Source: Climacium dendroides (lineage: Eukaryota; Streptophyta; Bryopsida; Hypnales; Climaciaceae). From it: DNA of 64,000 bases. A model generated the notes under the pieces. That model was not told the DNA's origin. It saw nothing but the letters and a program-made list of their open reading frames with translations, and did not search any database. Both the position numbers and the translations under genes were made by a program. Shown here piece by piece: positions 1 through 11,155 of this stretch. The DNA is taken from the NCBI GenBank assembly GCA_950106755.1, contig CATNNA010000008.1:372001-436000 (forward strand), read 5' to 3'. How positions within the stretch are numbered: position 1 is the first letter of the stretch; each line of letters starts with the position of its first letter.

Positions 1-261
1 TAGTAGTTCGGATTCAGAATAGAGTATAATGTAGTTTAACTATTTAAGGGTAGAGTAGAAGATGTCTTTTGACTTATTCGGAGGTTATGGATTTACTATT
101 ATTGTTTAAATGTATTTTGGTGACCACTTTTGTGACCATTAGTGGTCAATGATGTCACTATTTAAAACTTTGAACATGCACATCTATTGAACATGTTTAG
201 TTGTAGTACCAAAAATCTCTTCTTGGAAATGCTTGACAGGGTTTTTTCTATTTTAAATTTA
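1..261. other. AT-rich edge, no gene seen
   Basis: AT-rich sequence at the window edge. I see no supported coding region or RNA gene. Confidence 0.4.
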
Positions 262-700
262 GTGCAAGGGTACCGAATGCAATGTTGACTTTCTGTATTC
301 TTTACCTGCTCTTGGAAGTTGGAAATGAGATTGAAATGCAATTAATTCTGGAGAATAAATTAGAATCCAAATTCATTTGGAAGAATTGTATAATAGTATT
401 GTGGATTTGGATTAGCCCTAATGTAATTGGGCTTATACACATTAAGCCTTCCAATTTTTCGTGTAACGAAGTTCATAGGTTTGACTTGTAAGAAATATTT
501 GAACTCTTTTTTGCAATTTGAACACCCTCACAGACAAACATTATAATTTTTAACTCCATAAGGGATATTGTTGTGCTTTCTTTTTTTCCATAATGTCTAG
601 CATGTCTAGTTTGAATTTGTACGGTTAGAAACTTGAAATTCCAAGAAAATGATAAATGTAATGAAAATATTGACATTTCTTCAGAAGTAAAAATTTCAAG
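262..700 (+). repeat. Dispersed AT-rich repeat R, copy 1
   Basis: This stretch resembles 3645-4105 in the same orientation and part of 49050-49320 in reverse. Shared landmarks in order are GCAAGGGTACC, a GGAAATGAG segment, and a block containing TTGTTGTGCTTTCTTTT followed by GTCTAGTTTGAATTTGTA. It has no coding potential that I can support. The copies are diverged, so this is an old repeat. Its limits are approximate. Confidence 0.6.
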
Positions 701-859
701 AAATTGAAGAAAGTTGAGAAGAAGCCTTGGGTCTATTTTTTTAATTATTAGGCATTGAAATGTCCAAATGCCCAATTCCTCTCAAACAAGAAGACGTACA
801 TGAAGCTTATTGAATGAAAAGGGGGGAAAATCACCCTAAAAATGAGAGGCTGGAAATGA

Positions 860-1340
860 AGCGAACGATCTAAAAATCGCCCCCTCTGGACCGTCCGATC
901 ACGCAAACTGTTCGTCCGCCCGATCAAACGGCCTTTGTTCAACCGTGCGGACCGGACGAGGCGTCTGCCAACCCTAGACCGTCCAATCGGACGGCCAGGA
1001 AGAGGCGGATGGTCAGTCCGTCTACCCGATCGGACGGACCACTATTAGAAAATATCATTTTTCTGTTGTTTTGGTCGCGTTGATCCGGTCAAAATCTAAC
1101 AGAAATCTGTTGAAACCAACAGATTTCTGTCAGATTTTGACCAGATCAACGCGACCAAAACAACAAAAATACAAAATTTTCTAGTAGTGGACCCAATGGG
1201 GCGGCCGATCGGCCGTCCGCCCGATTGGCCGGTCTCCGTTCGCTGTAGGACTGGAATGAGGCCGTCCGCCTCATACAAGAGAAGCGGACGGACTGTCCGC
1301 TCTCACTTTTGCCTTCCCCCTTGCATGCAAGAGAGAGCGG
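860..1340. repeat. GC-rich CGTCCG/CCGATCGG tract 1
   Basis: An island of GC-rich sequence in AT-rich DNA, dense in CGTCCG, GGACGG and the palindrome CCGATCGG. A similar tract lies at 4446-4690. Both tracts follow a copy of repeat R. MITE M1 is inserted inside it. The two tracts share composition and short motifs rather than a clear alignment, so a common origin is only possible. Confidence 0.4.
1040..1189. mobile_element. CACTA-type MITE, copy M1 (150 bp)
   Basis: A 150-bp near-perfect inverted repeat starting CACTATTAGAAAA and ending CTAGTAGTG, flanked by the 3-bp target duplication GAC (1037-1039 and 1190-1192). CACTA-type termini with 3-bp duplications are typical of the CACTA (EnSpm) superfamily. 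Each arm carries GGTCGCGTTGATCCGGTC. There is no coding capacity. Two further copies of the same length lie at 12142-12291 and 42894-43043. Confidence 0.9.
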
Positions 1341-1464
1341 AGAGCTTGGTGGTTTGACCTCCATTGGCTCCTTTCTTTGGGTGGGTAAGAGTCTAATATT
1401 TGGGGTAACTCTTGCCAAATTTTTTATAAAACTTTGACGTTCATCATTCTACCGGTTTATCAAC

Positions 1465-2946
1465 ATGTTGAGGACGAAGAAGGCTTCCAAGGAGCCGAAG
1501 GAAAAAGAAGAAGCCCCCTCTATTCAGTGGACAAGGGAGAATCCCTCGGAGAGTTGGAAAGCATTCTTAATCGAATTGATTGTGAAGTTTTATGAGACAA
1601 AGACTACAGTGTCTCTTGATACTAAATATGTGCGATATGAAGAGGATTGCATCGAGAAATTCTTCGTGGATATGAGGCAGAGGACGTTGGACGCCTTGCA
1701 CGTATCGTAGTGGATTGATGAAACGGAGAAGAAGAATTTCCCCAAATTTCTTGACAGCAAAGTGCATGATGCATTATGGAATGCTTCAGTCATTTTGGAT
1801 AAATGTTGGAGGAAGAAATGCGGAAATGATGAAGCCTTCGAGCATGTCATTATGAAAGTGGATTCATTCACCAAAAGGTGCCAACCATTTAGGAGGAGGC
1901 AGAATAGAGCAGGGTCAATTGGTTGGTGGACGAGCAAGCCTGGAATGGACCAAACACAAAATACACGTCGCCTTCTAATAGCCCTTCCGGAAACGGCCAC
2001 GGTGATTCCCGTAAATAACAAAATCATGCGGGGGGGCTATGCTACAATTCGGAGAGTGCGAATAGAAGGATGTGCGGAGATTCATCCATCATGGGAGTTT
2101 GCAGCAAAGATGTCTCTCCAAGAAGACGACCTGCTTTTGCAAAGATGGAACACAATACTGAGACTATGGCAGTGAGGATTCCGCATGCTGGAGTGATACG
2201 TTTTTTTGCAGTACACTCCAAAAAGAATGAAGGATACTCATTCTGGTGGAACGGTGGTACATTGCGTGAAATGATGCGTCGGGATGACGACTATCCAGAC
2301 AACATAGCCCTTTGAGTGCTGTATGAGCCGCGTATAACAGAAGAAGAAATCATTGCTGCTAAAAATCTGAAGCGATTTAGAGCCAAACGCGTGGAGCTTA
2401 CATGGGCATTACTGCACATCATGAATGCAGTGCACACCGCTGGACATCTCCACAACGACATTTCTTCGGACAACATCATGTTTCATTTTCTTGAAGATGA
2501 GTCCCAGGTTTACATTGGAGTTTGTGATTGGGGGATGACTACAGTGTTGAGCGAGCCCATGAAGTCGTTGTATACATTCACATCAACAGCTGAAAAGGAC
2601 GAAGCTATAAAGATGAGGTGGTGGGTGGATCCCAGTATTACTTATGTACACGGAAGAGATGCGGATGTGCAAAACATCCCTTCTCTTTCCATGCAATCCG
2701 AGCAATATGCTGTTGCTAAATTAGCTGAACGGATCAGTAGGCAGTGCATGTCGGAGGCGTATCACAAGTTGCAGCGTGAATCAAGTAGCTCACATGTCAA
2801 GTCCTCCATCCACAATTTGCACAAGTGTTTGATACTTACTTGAAGCGCGTTCAGAACAAAGAGAGTACTTTGGCACAAGTCATCTTCCGTTTTAGTAATT
2901 CATTCAATTGGCCTATTCCGGATGAACACTTCCGTGGTTCATATTG
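1465..2946 (+). pseudogene. Decayed protein-kinase-like gene
   Basis: Reading through breaks gives a kinase-like fold. A basic, lysine-rich start at 1465 is followed by about 180 residues I do not recognise. Then come a Gly-rich loop-like GGYATIRRV (about 2035), a lysine-bearing EFAAKMS (about 2100), NGGTLREMM, the catalytic-loop-like HNDISSDNIMF (HRDxxxxN equivalent, about 2455), CDWGM in the DFG position (about 2530), and RWWVDPS. Both loop motifs keep D and N, although HRD is HND and DFG is DWG. The gene is broken: TAG at 1708, a frameshift near 2100-2170, TGA at 2313, and another frameshift near 2810. After that a tail reading FDTYLKRVQNK ends at 2946. It lies between two copies of repeat R. 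I cannot assign a kinase family. Confidence 0.65.
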
Positions 2947-3644
2947 AAGTTCAAGAATAGTTCATATAAGTATATAGATGCCAAGTAGTATGTATGCGAA
3001 TTACATAGTTGCATAGCATATGTGCACCATTTTGATTTTTTAAGACCAATGAATGCCAATGTAGTTGGACTTTTATGTGCTTTTGTAATTGACGAGGATA
3101 TTTTAATTGATAATGATTTTTAAAGTGTGTGAATTGTCCCTATCTTTTGTCATTGTTGGTTTGCAATTTTGCATAGAAAAGTCTAAAACCCTGCAATTAC
3201 GGAAATTGTGATTTTTTAAGTTGGTATTTGCAAGATTGGGAAGTTTTTGTTTTAAATTGTATGGTCTTCCAATTCTTCAATTTGCCATGTATGGTTGAAG
3301 ATATTCAATTGGACAATGTATTATGTATAATTGTAAATTGTCTTCTAGATTCTAGAAGCATGGTTTTTTGTTTGGTATCAATGGTGTGTTGTTAATTTTT
3401 TAAATGCAACGGGTTTGTCGGCTTCATTAAGATGTTAAAAAAAAATAGTAATTACCCCCTAAATGCTTGAGGTACCAAAATATTAAATATGGTGTTTGCA
3501 AAACTTAGAAGTTCAGTAAAACCTAACTATTTTTCATCATTTTAGTAAGCTAATAATTTTGGGAAATTCTTTTTGAAGTCTACTTTTGGCTCCAGAAGTC
3601 CGATCTTGCAATTAAAGGACAATGATTTTTTTAAAAGAGATATT
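2947..3644. other. AT-rich spacer, nothing recognised
   Basis: AT-rich DNA after the kinase-like pseudogene. It may contain its 3' flank. I see no ORF, repeat or RNA I can support. Confidence 0.4.
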
Positions 3645-4105
3645 ATGCAAGGGTACCTTGTGCAATCTTGACTTTTCTTTCGTGTTAAGAGCTTTTGGAA
3701 ATGAGCCTCAAATACAGTTATACAGTAGATCTTGGAGGAAAATTTACATTGGAAATTCATATTAAAACATTATAGAGTAAATTTTGTAAAGCTGTAAATT
3801 GATTGGGGTAGTGCAAGTTTGGTTCATTAACCTCATATTCTTTGGGTCCCCAACATTTTAGATTTGCCTTGCCAAAAAGGCTTCAATTTGTTTTTGCGAT
3901 TTTAACAGCATCATAGTCAAATGTTATAATCTTTCACTCTACAAGTGATGTTGTTGTGCTTTCTTTTCCTATGCAATCTCTAACAAGTCTAGTTTGAATT
4001 TGTATGGTTACAATTCCAAAAAAATTGATACATCTTACCAAAATGTGGGCTCTTTGTTCAATTTAGAGCAAATTAAAGGAAGTTGAAATTTGAAAATAAG
4101 GCTTG
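3645..4105 (+). repeat. Dispersed AT-rich repeat R, copy 2
   Basis: Direct-orientation relative of 262-700, sharing GCAAGGGTACC, GGAAATGAG, TTGTTGTGCTTTCTTTT and TCTAGTTTGAATTTGTA. Copies 1 and 2 bracket the kinase-like pseudogene, and each is followed by a GC-rich tract. Confidence 0.6.
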
Positions 4106-4445
4106 GGCATGTAGGGGTTACAACATCCTATGGTTATTTGGATGATTGAATTTGTTTGAACCATCAACCATTGTTTTTTTGGGCCAATTGAAGGCCCAAA
4201 TGCCTAAAAAAAATGGACTGCACCAAATCTATAGGTTAAATTTGAAGAAAAATTGGATGATAATGCCAAATTGCTCGAATTTGAAAGAAAAAAAATTGGA
4301 TGAAATTGCGCACATCAAATGTAACTCATCTAAATATGTGGATGAAAAGATAGTTCTATCCAAAATATAAATGAATACTAAAAAATTTAGTAACACTATT
4401 TTGTCATATATTGCCACTTTAGTAATTCTCCAAAAATTGGAAAAA

Positions 4446-4690
4446 AACCCATGGTTTCATCCCTACACCGAAGTTTACCCCATTTTCCGCCCGATGCCCC
4501 GATCGGACGACCCTACACCGACCCGTCTGCCCCGTCCGCCTTCCCGTCCGCCTCCCCGTCCACCCCGTCCGCTAGACGGGGACGGTCGGAACGTCCTATG
4601 TCGGCGGACGTTCGGGAACCGGCGGACGTAGACGCTAGACGTCCGTCCGGACGTCCATGTAACCCTGGAGTGAGCGTTGTGAGAATCTGC
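4446..4690. repeat. GC-rich CGTCCG tract 2
   Basis: GC-rich, CpG-rich tract with repeated CCGTCCGCC and GGACGT words, similar in composition to 860-1340. It ends where family A unit A1 becomes recognisable. Complete A units have 430-600 bp of 5' leader before the ORF, but only about 100 bp precede the A1 ORF here. The tract may therefore have replaced the normal 5' end of A1. Confidence 0.4.
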
Positions 4691-6517
4691 GTGAAGATTG
4701 GCACATGAGATAGCTCGGTTGAGGCGGAGGAGTGAATTGTGAGGAAACGAGACATGCGGCCAAGAGAAAAGTAAGGTAGTGATTTGGAGAGGAGACGGAT
4801 GCCGCAATTAAAGCGTAGTAGAAATCAGGGCCAGACGATTGCACACAAAATAGAAATAAGGGTGAGAAATGTGGCGCCTTTAGAGACCAGTAACGAGCGG
4901 GAGAGGGTGGAGTTAATGGAAGATCTCTCCGCCATGGGATGCACGGGTTTCTTTGGAAAACCCTGGGACTTCGAGTGTGAAGCCATAGTTAGGGAGTTCA
5001 TAGAAGGAGCCCCTAACTAGTTTGATAATTCCCTTCGACCAGCTCCGCCCATGTGGACGCGGGAGATTTGGAGGAGAGTTTACGATTTTGAGGAAGGTGG
5101 TATAGCGCAGACCAGCCGAAAGGGAGACTTCGTGTGCGAAAAGTTCAGGGGAGCGGCCAATCCCAAGGACGAATTCGCTATCGAAGATTGTGTCAACGCG
5201 TGACGTCGGCAGCTGCTTGAATTTTTAGTACCCATCCTACATCCGGAAAAACCTACCCAGGTGACCTCCACAATTGGAAATGCTATCTTTGGGACCCTGA
5301 GCGAGGAGAAGAGGATGGATTGGACAGGCTACATTCACATGCTGGTGAATGTCTTGGTCTCAAATGTGAGAAAGAGTAGGGCTACTCCGATATGCCCCTA
5401 CCTTTTGCACTTGTACAAGGACCAGAGTCTCCTGACTTCAGAGGAGAATAAGGAATGGAGAGCTTAGATGGCTCTCTGGACGTGCGGAGGATCGGATGAA
5501 GAATCCGAGACGGAACCAGAGGGTGAAAACCCTAAAAAGAGGGCATGGGAAGAAGAAGAAGAAGAAGAGGAAGCCCCTCTCAACCGAAGGAGAACCAAGC
5601 GGACGCCTAGTTTGAGGGGCTCTCCTTCAGTGCCTCGCAGGAACAAAGGACCGGAACTGGTGGAAAGAGTGGAGCTGGTCATCCTGAAGAAGCAAGAGCC
5701 AGTGGAGGTGGTCAAGTAGAGACCTACTCCAGTGTCCTAGATGACGGACCTAATCGACCTAATCCGGATTCTCAGTGCAGTGAGAGCGGATTGGGAGATC
5801 AAGACCACTACGCTTCGTGAAGTGGCGGACTTGGTGGAAAGTACTCCAACTAGTGCGCTATCGGAAGCCGTGGCAAACTGCATCAGCAACCCTGACGATG
5901 TTCGGGAATTAGAAGAAAGGTTGCTAAAGCAGAACATCAACCAGCGGGAGACGGATGAGCAGGTGATCCGATTGCGAGGGGAGATCCAAGCCTTTCGGAA
6001 GGATTTAGATGCTAGTTGCGATCAGGTGAAGGCTGCAATATCCCTGCAAGCGGAAACCAGGGCGGCAATCGACCGGATGACAGCAGTAGTAGGGGCATCC
6101 GGTGACGTGATGGAAAAGGCCAAGCTCTTTAATGAAGGAATGCACAAGGATCAGAAACCTTCTGGTACCCGCATTGCTCGCATCCTAGCTGACTTTGCCG
6201 GAGAGGTGGTGTGGGAATGTCATCCCATATGCTAGGCCCAGAATACTAATATAGGATGAGAAATTTCAAAAATTGTTCCCTTAAAAAGGAAAGTTTTTGA
6301 GTTTTCCTAGGAAGTTAGGGAAACTTAGGAATATCGGATCTCCGGATCCGGAAAAATTTCATTAGGTCTAAAAACCTAATTCCGGAACCCTAGAAAGTTT
6401 CGGAAATTTGATGACAGCGCCGGCCCTAAAAGCTAGAAATTGGATCCGTACTAGGAATAGGGTTTTGCCGCTAAAACCTGTCCCGTACATTCATCCGACT
6501 GACCGACCATCTAGTAG

Positions 6518-6523
6518 TATAAG
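6518..6523 (+). promoter_or_regulatory. TATA box 1 of B1
   Basis: TATAAG within AGTATAAGAGGAGGAC, about 200 bp before the B1 ORF start. The same context is present at 42258-42263 in B2 (minus strand) and upstream of the B4 ORF. It probably drives the internal ORF. Confidence 0.55.
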
Positions 6524-6722
6524 AGGAGGACTGTAGCTAGTAGAGGGCACAAGTACTTCCTTTTCTTTTTCCTTCCACCTGTGTTTTCCGTCTTCCTAGC
6601 TTTGTGAGAATTCCGGTAGACTGAGGGACTATGTGAGTTGTGATCGTGTAGGGGTTACCGGAGTGAAATTTTGTGAGCAGGAGAGTTAGGGAGAAATTGT
6701 GTGAGGTCTGTTTGTGAGCACG

Positions 6723-8823
6723 ATGTCTTCCAGGGCAAGCCGACGCTAGGTGAAGGATCTACCCGAGGATTCAGACGATGAGCTTCTGCCACAGCCGCCT
6801 CGGCCGAAGATTATTTCAGTGATGAAGGTAGTTCTGGAGGTTTCTACCGGGGAGGACCGTTTGGTGCGTCTGCGAGAGAACCTCACCAACATGAGGTGTG
6901 AGGGGCTCATGGAGGTTCCATGGGGCATCAGGGAGGAGAGCCTGGTGTCTGATTACTTCGTCCAGAAAGCGATATCTTGGATACCACCCTCCGGACGAAA
7001 CCAGAACTGTGGTCGGTTAACACGTGGAGGGCCGTCTACAAGTTCCGGGAGGCACCGGACAAGGTCATGGAGAAGAATCAGGAGGTTATGGAGGGCGAAT
7101 TTCGGGCGCCCGCCAATCCAAAGGAAGGTCACCAGGTTTCCAACCTGGTGAATCCGGAGTATCGGGATGTGATAGCATTCCTTAATCCTATCCTCCATCT
7201 GACCAAGACATGCTGAGTGGTAGTGAAGGTGGCCTCCGCCATCTTGGGGAGCCTCCAGGGTAAAATGATGATGGATTGGGCAACCGTCATCCATGAGTTA
7301 ATTGGGGACCTTGTGCGTTCCCTCCGATCGGGGAAGAAGGGTCAGAGTTCCCTTCCGGCTTACTTGTCCCATCTGTATGCTCATCACTCCTTGCTTAAGG
7401 CAAATGAAGAGAGTGCCTACCAGGAGCTAGTTCAGCTCAGTTAGTACGGAGGAGAAGAACCTTCTCTTCATGACGGACGGGACGATGAGGAGGCGGAGGA
7501 CGAGGAACCGCCCACTCCTCTAAAGAAGAAGCAACGGCGGAATAGGACTCCGCCGGTAAATCCGACAGAAGATCCTCCCGCGTTGGAGCTACAAAAGGAA
7601 GAAGTTCCGGATCAGAAGACAAAAACCTGACCAGCCCCGGAAGAAGTCCGACTTTCTACACAAGAGGTTGGGCCGGTGCAACCGCAAGCTGGTCCTACTT
7701 AGGCCAAGGCTGGACCCTCTCGGCCCAAGCTGATGGAGGTAGAGGAGGGAGATAGGACCCACATGCAACTAGAGGGGATGCCACTAGAGGACATCACGGA
7801 AATGGCCCAGCACCTTGTATGGTGGGCGGATGACCTCATGAAGCTCCTCGAGAATTATGAGGAGGCTCTCAAGTGGGTGTGCCGGAAGATGGTAATAACT
7901 GATTGAAATGCCATCTTCCAAAGGACGGATGCGTTGATGGCGGCGGAGTAGCAAAACAGTCTCCTAATAGAGGAACGGAAGCCGCTGGTGACGGAGTTGG
8001 GGACTTTACGCGTGGAGAACCGGACATTGCGGGACCAAGTCCAGGATTCGGAATCCAAGTGCGTGGGATTAGAGAGCAGTCTACGTACAACCTAGGAGAT
8101 GGCTCGGCTCATAGAAGGGGACCACCGCCTACAGATAGCGGCATAGTGTCAAGGTATAGTCCGCTCCGGAGCTCTTTGGAAGTACCGGTGGATTGCATTA
8201 ATAAAGCGCGGTTGTTCGAAGCCAACCTCAACGCAGCCACCAGTGCAAGTCGGGTGCACATCATCAAGTGCTTGTTGGAGTAGGCAAGACAGATGGACGC
8301 ATTCCGGGTAGAGATGCGGGAGATGATGGAGTATTTGGCTCCCACCGAGTCGGAACCGGTCACTCTTTTTTCTCCCTCCGCGCAAACTTTGGTGGCTACG
8401 GGAGGCCATAACATGGAACCCATGTTTACTGAAGTAGCGCCGATGGTACCGGTTGATTTGGAACTTTCACCACCACCCAAAAGGCCAGAAGGAGTGGACT
8501 GGGGAGTCGTGGTACCCCAAAGAAGCGAGGATCTACTTCCGGTAACCCCGACCATCGACCTGACGGGTACTTCTCTGGAAGCTCACAGTGGTCGGGCGGT
8601 ACAGTCTTCTCCTCGTCATAAGAAGACCCAGAAGGATTTCCGGAGAAGTTCGGACGTTCCGATAATCGGGACTCAGAGTGTAGACAGGGACCCCAACATC
8701 GTGGAGGTCCAGAGATGGGGACAAAGGGGTCCAAATCTGTTTCCTCCAGGGAGTAGCCGAAAGGAGATGAAGCTAGATTTGCTGAAGGACTATGCTCCTC
8801 CCGATCTGGATCCCAAGGAATAG
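6723..8823 (+). pseudogene. Gag-like ORF of B1 (decayed)
   Basis: The start ATG (MSSRASRR) aligns with MASRASRR of B2 and MTSRASQR of B4. Domain order is as in B2: a short acidic N-terminus, a conserved globular domain (MEVPWGIREESLVSD, NPEYRDVIAFLNPILH, MMMDWATVIHELIGDL, LPAYLSHLYAHHSLL), a basic Lys/Arg stretch, a coiled coil (LVTELGTLRVENRTLRDQ), CINKARLFEANL, and a C-terminus ending near LDLLKDYAPP. A frameshift near 6960, several in-frame stops (for example about 6748, 7213, 7441, 7628) and further breaks near 8150 inactivate it. This is probably a structural, gag-like protein. No protease, reverse transcriptase or integrase motif is present. Confidence 0.75.
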
Positions 8824-8958
8824 TGTACAGTAGTGTAGTGTAGCGGCAATACTGGAGTTCGGCCGTCAAAGCCGGAAAAATAGGATTTGGGATTTACCAG
8901 AAATCTAGCAGACCAGTAGGAATGTTTAGTAGGATTTTTAGAATGATGTTTGTCTTAG

Positions 8959-8964
8959 TATAAG
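8959..8964 (+). promoter_or_regulatory. TATA box 2 of B1
   Basis: TATAAG within TTAGTATAAGTAGGGG, about 135 bp after the ORF stop. It is conserved in B2 (39811-39816, minus) and nearly so in B3. A promoter here, with about 950 bp left to the CA end, is what the U3/R/U5 layout of an LTR predicts. Confidence 0.5.
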
Positions 8965-11127
8965 TAGGGGTTTTGATGGCCTCTCTGGTCATTCACATCC
9001 ATCCCATAGTTTCAGCATTGTATCTTTTTGAGCTTAATTCTAAGTATTTGGAGTATCCATTTTCTTATCTTTTGTATGCGGTACATATTTGTGGAGGGTG
9101 TGGGTCCATCCTTGCTCTTCCGGAGACTGAGAACTTACCTTGAGTAGCAAGAGTCGATTTTGTGAGTGGTTTCCAGGTGTAACTAACTTGATGGGGAGAT
9201 CAACCGGATGGTTCCGGCAATAGTGTTAGTGTAGTACTATCCGGATGCCGGTATAGCCTGTGAGTAGGATACAGCCTTAGGTGAAAGGGAATCTGAGACG
9301 CTACTAGCAACTTTTGTGTACGGAAGTTTTGCAAGACGTGCCTGAATTCCGGATTGCCGGAATTCCCCGTAGAACAGAGTTAAAGCCCGGTGCAAGCCCA
9401 AGAGAGTACAAGGAAATCCACCCGGTTGACGAAAGGCTCAGTACCCGGTTAAGGTTAGAATGTCGTTGTAGTCCTTGACCGTCCATGCGTGACCTGGTTT
9501 GGTAAGCCTTCCAGATTTGTGAGGTAATGGAACAGGAGGACACTTTTGGTCCCTGAAGAATTAGGTTAGTACTAGTGTTAGAGATTGAAAGAGAGAGAGA
9601 AAGAGAGCGTGTTTCCGAACACAGTAAGCATCCGGATGGTGGATTTGGCCACTCGTCACCCAAAACCAAGGATCCCGGAAGGGACACTGATCGATTTCCG
9701 GTCTTTTCTGGAACCCACCCGGCACTAGTGGCCGGACCGGATTTAAAGTCCGGAGTAGTCTAACGGAGAGAAAGTGAATGCTTAGATTGGGTTATCCTAT
9801 AGATCTGTAAACTTCAAGTCCTCGTGGGAACGATTCCGGAGCGATATACTCTAAGTGAGCCTTTGGTGTGAATTAAGGGCTAACTGGAGGAATACAAGTC
9901 CGACTAATCGCTACAGGTGGAGGAGACCAAGAAGGAATTCCGGAAGGACGCTAAAGGATTGGAGGACAACATCCATAAATTCCAGAGTGGATTGGTCTCT
10001 CTATTCGGGATTTCGATCCCGGATGAGTTTGATGAGGTGGAAATCCTGGATGGGAAGTTTGAAACTCCAATATTTAAGGAGAAGGAGGGAGAAAGAACTT
10101 CCACTTCAGTGGCTCTGTGGGCGATGACAGGGGTGACTTCCCTTGTAGAACTGGAACGAGTTCCGGAAAGGAGGGGATAAGAGTAGAAATTTGAGTAAAC
10201 TCTCCCCTATAGCTACTCCAGATAGTGGTGGCCCCCCTTAGGATGAATAGATAGTTAGGAGTTTAGAGATAGGAAATTTTGTTAGACCGGACCTTATTCT
10301 GGAAAGATAGGAAAAGTTTAGATTTGAAAATCTCGGATCCGGGGACACTTTCTGTAAATTCTGTATATAATTCGAGTCTCAAGACTAAGACGAGGAGTTC
10401 TTCTTCTTGCATATACTGTCTCCTTTGTATTTTCTATTGTTTTCCTTGTCTTCCCAAGGACTGGCCGAATGAGGGAGGGAAAGATTGAGTATAGATGAGT
10501 AGATTGTGAGAGGAACTTCTTCCCTTGGTGTCTTCTTGTGATTGCATGTATATGTGGACAGGTTGTAAGTGTTGGGAGTGAGGCAAGACACCTCAGTAGG
10601 CTTGGAGTTCATTATTCCGGGTGAGATAGCGAGTGCTAGGCTAGGTAGTAAGAGAGAGGATTCTCAAACTACACTAGAGCCACTAGATGGGATGTTTGGG
10701 TTAGTCTCTGAACACTTGAGAGGTCTTGCCATCTGAAGAAGTAAATGAAAGAACTCTAGATTATACTGGTACGGGCGGATGCACTTGTAGCCACCTTAGT
10801 TTCGCACAGATATGAAGAGACAGTAAGGTCGATGTAGTTGGTGAGGATCGTACAGGGGATTTTTGTGTGACCTACAGATTGGGAACATTCCTAGTTTGCT
10901 GTGAAAGATCAAACTGGATCCTATTAGAGTAGAAGGATAGATTAGCTGAGTGAATCTTCCGTCACTATAAAGACCGGAAGGAAAAGAGGGCCTACCTCTC
11001 TGAGAACAAGTGGCAGACCCCTCTAAAGTATCAACAGAGATTAAGCGAAACCGGAATAGAAACCGAGGAAAAGAAGTTTTTCGGATGGAGTGATAAAGAT
11101 CTGGTCGGGAGTGTGAGTTCCAGTTGG

Positions 11128-11155
11128 AAGGCCTTATTCGTTAAAATGAGACAAA
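11128..11155 (+). repeat. Left terminal inverted repeat of G1
   Basis: Identical to the reverse complement of 34740-34767. The same terminus, with one or two changes, starts G3 at 50628. A subterminal GGTCATTTTGAGAC follows in both G1 and G3. Confidence 0.85.

Larger units (their letters stand above)
6210..9915 (+). mobile_element. Family B unit B1 (3.7 kb, TG...CA)
   Basis: Starts TGTGGGAATG and ends CTAATCGCTACA. It is flanked by the 5-bp target duplication GGTGG (6205-6209 and 9916-9920), and it splits the A1 ORF exactly. TG/CA ends and 5-bp duplications are hallmarks of LTR-retroelement integration. No pair of terminal direct repeats and no pol gene are present, so the whole 3.7 kb behaves like a solo LTR. 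It contains one ORF (6723-8823) with a TATA box on each side. About 950 bp of gene-free sequence follow the second TATA box. Confidence 0.85.
4799..10180 (+). pseudogene. Gag-like ORF of A1, split by B1
   Basis: One reading frame runs 4799-6209 and resumes at 9921-10180 once B1 and one target-duplication copy are removed; the junction codons read V-E-E-T-K-K-E-F. The N-terminal half is a conserved globular domain shared with A2-A4 (LMEDLSAMGCTGFF, NPKDEFAIEDC, PILHPEKPT). It resembles plant retroelement gag or transposon-protein domains, but I cannot name the family firmly. A poly-Glu stretch (EEEEEEEEA, about 5550) and a coiled-coil C-terminal half follow. In-frame stops at about 5018, 5201, 5465, 5717 and 5738, plus the B1 insertion, make it a pseudogene. 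Confidence 0.75.
4691..11127 (+). mobile_element. Family A unit A1, 5' and middle part
   Basis: A TG...CA LTR-like unit of family A, recognised by its gag-like ORF and 3' non-coding part, both matching A2 (44546-47968) and A3 (23997-27555). It is interrupted by B1 (6210-9915) and by the giant element G1 at 11128; its last 275 bp resume at 34772-35046. The 5' terminus is missing or replaced. After the ORF stop (10178-10180) there is about 950 bp without a gene, with a TATA-like TATATAA near 10364. The other family A copies also carry a promoter-like sequence downstream of the ORF. Confidence 0.8.

Noticed and set aside
1040..1189. M1-M3 as microRNA genes or terminators
   Set aside because: Identical length, CACTA-type termini and distinct 3-bp target duplications identify them as MITEs.
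4475..4844. Overlapping Arg/Ser/Pro-rich ORFs on both strands
   Set aside because: They come from the GC-rich CGTCCG tract, which is open in several frames at once. No conserved domain.
5464..5715. Poly-Ser minus-strand ORF
   Set aside because: Shadow of the poly-Glu (GAA/GAG) stretch of the A1 ORF on the plus strand. The same shadow appears at 45726-46038 opposite A2.
6210..9915. Calling B1 a Helitron or a non-LTR element
   Set aside because: The 5-bp duplication and TG...CA ends argue for LTR-type integration. There is no A-tail, no TC...CTRR ends and no AT target preference.
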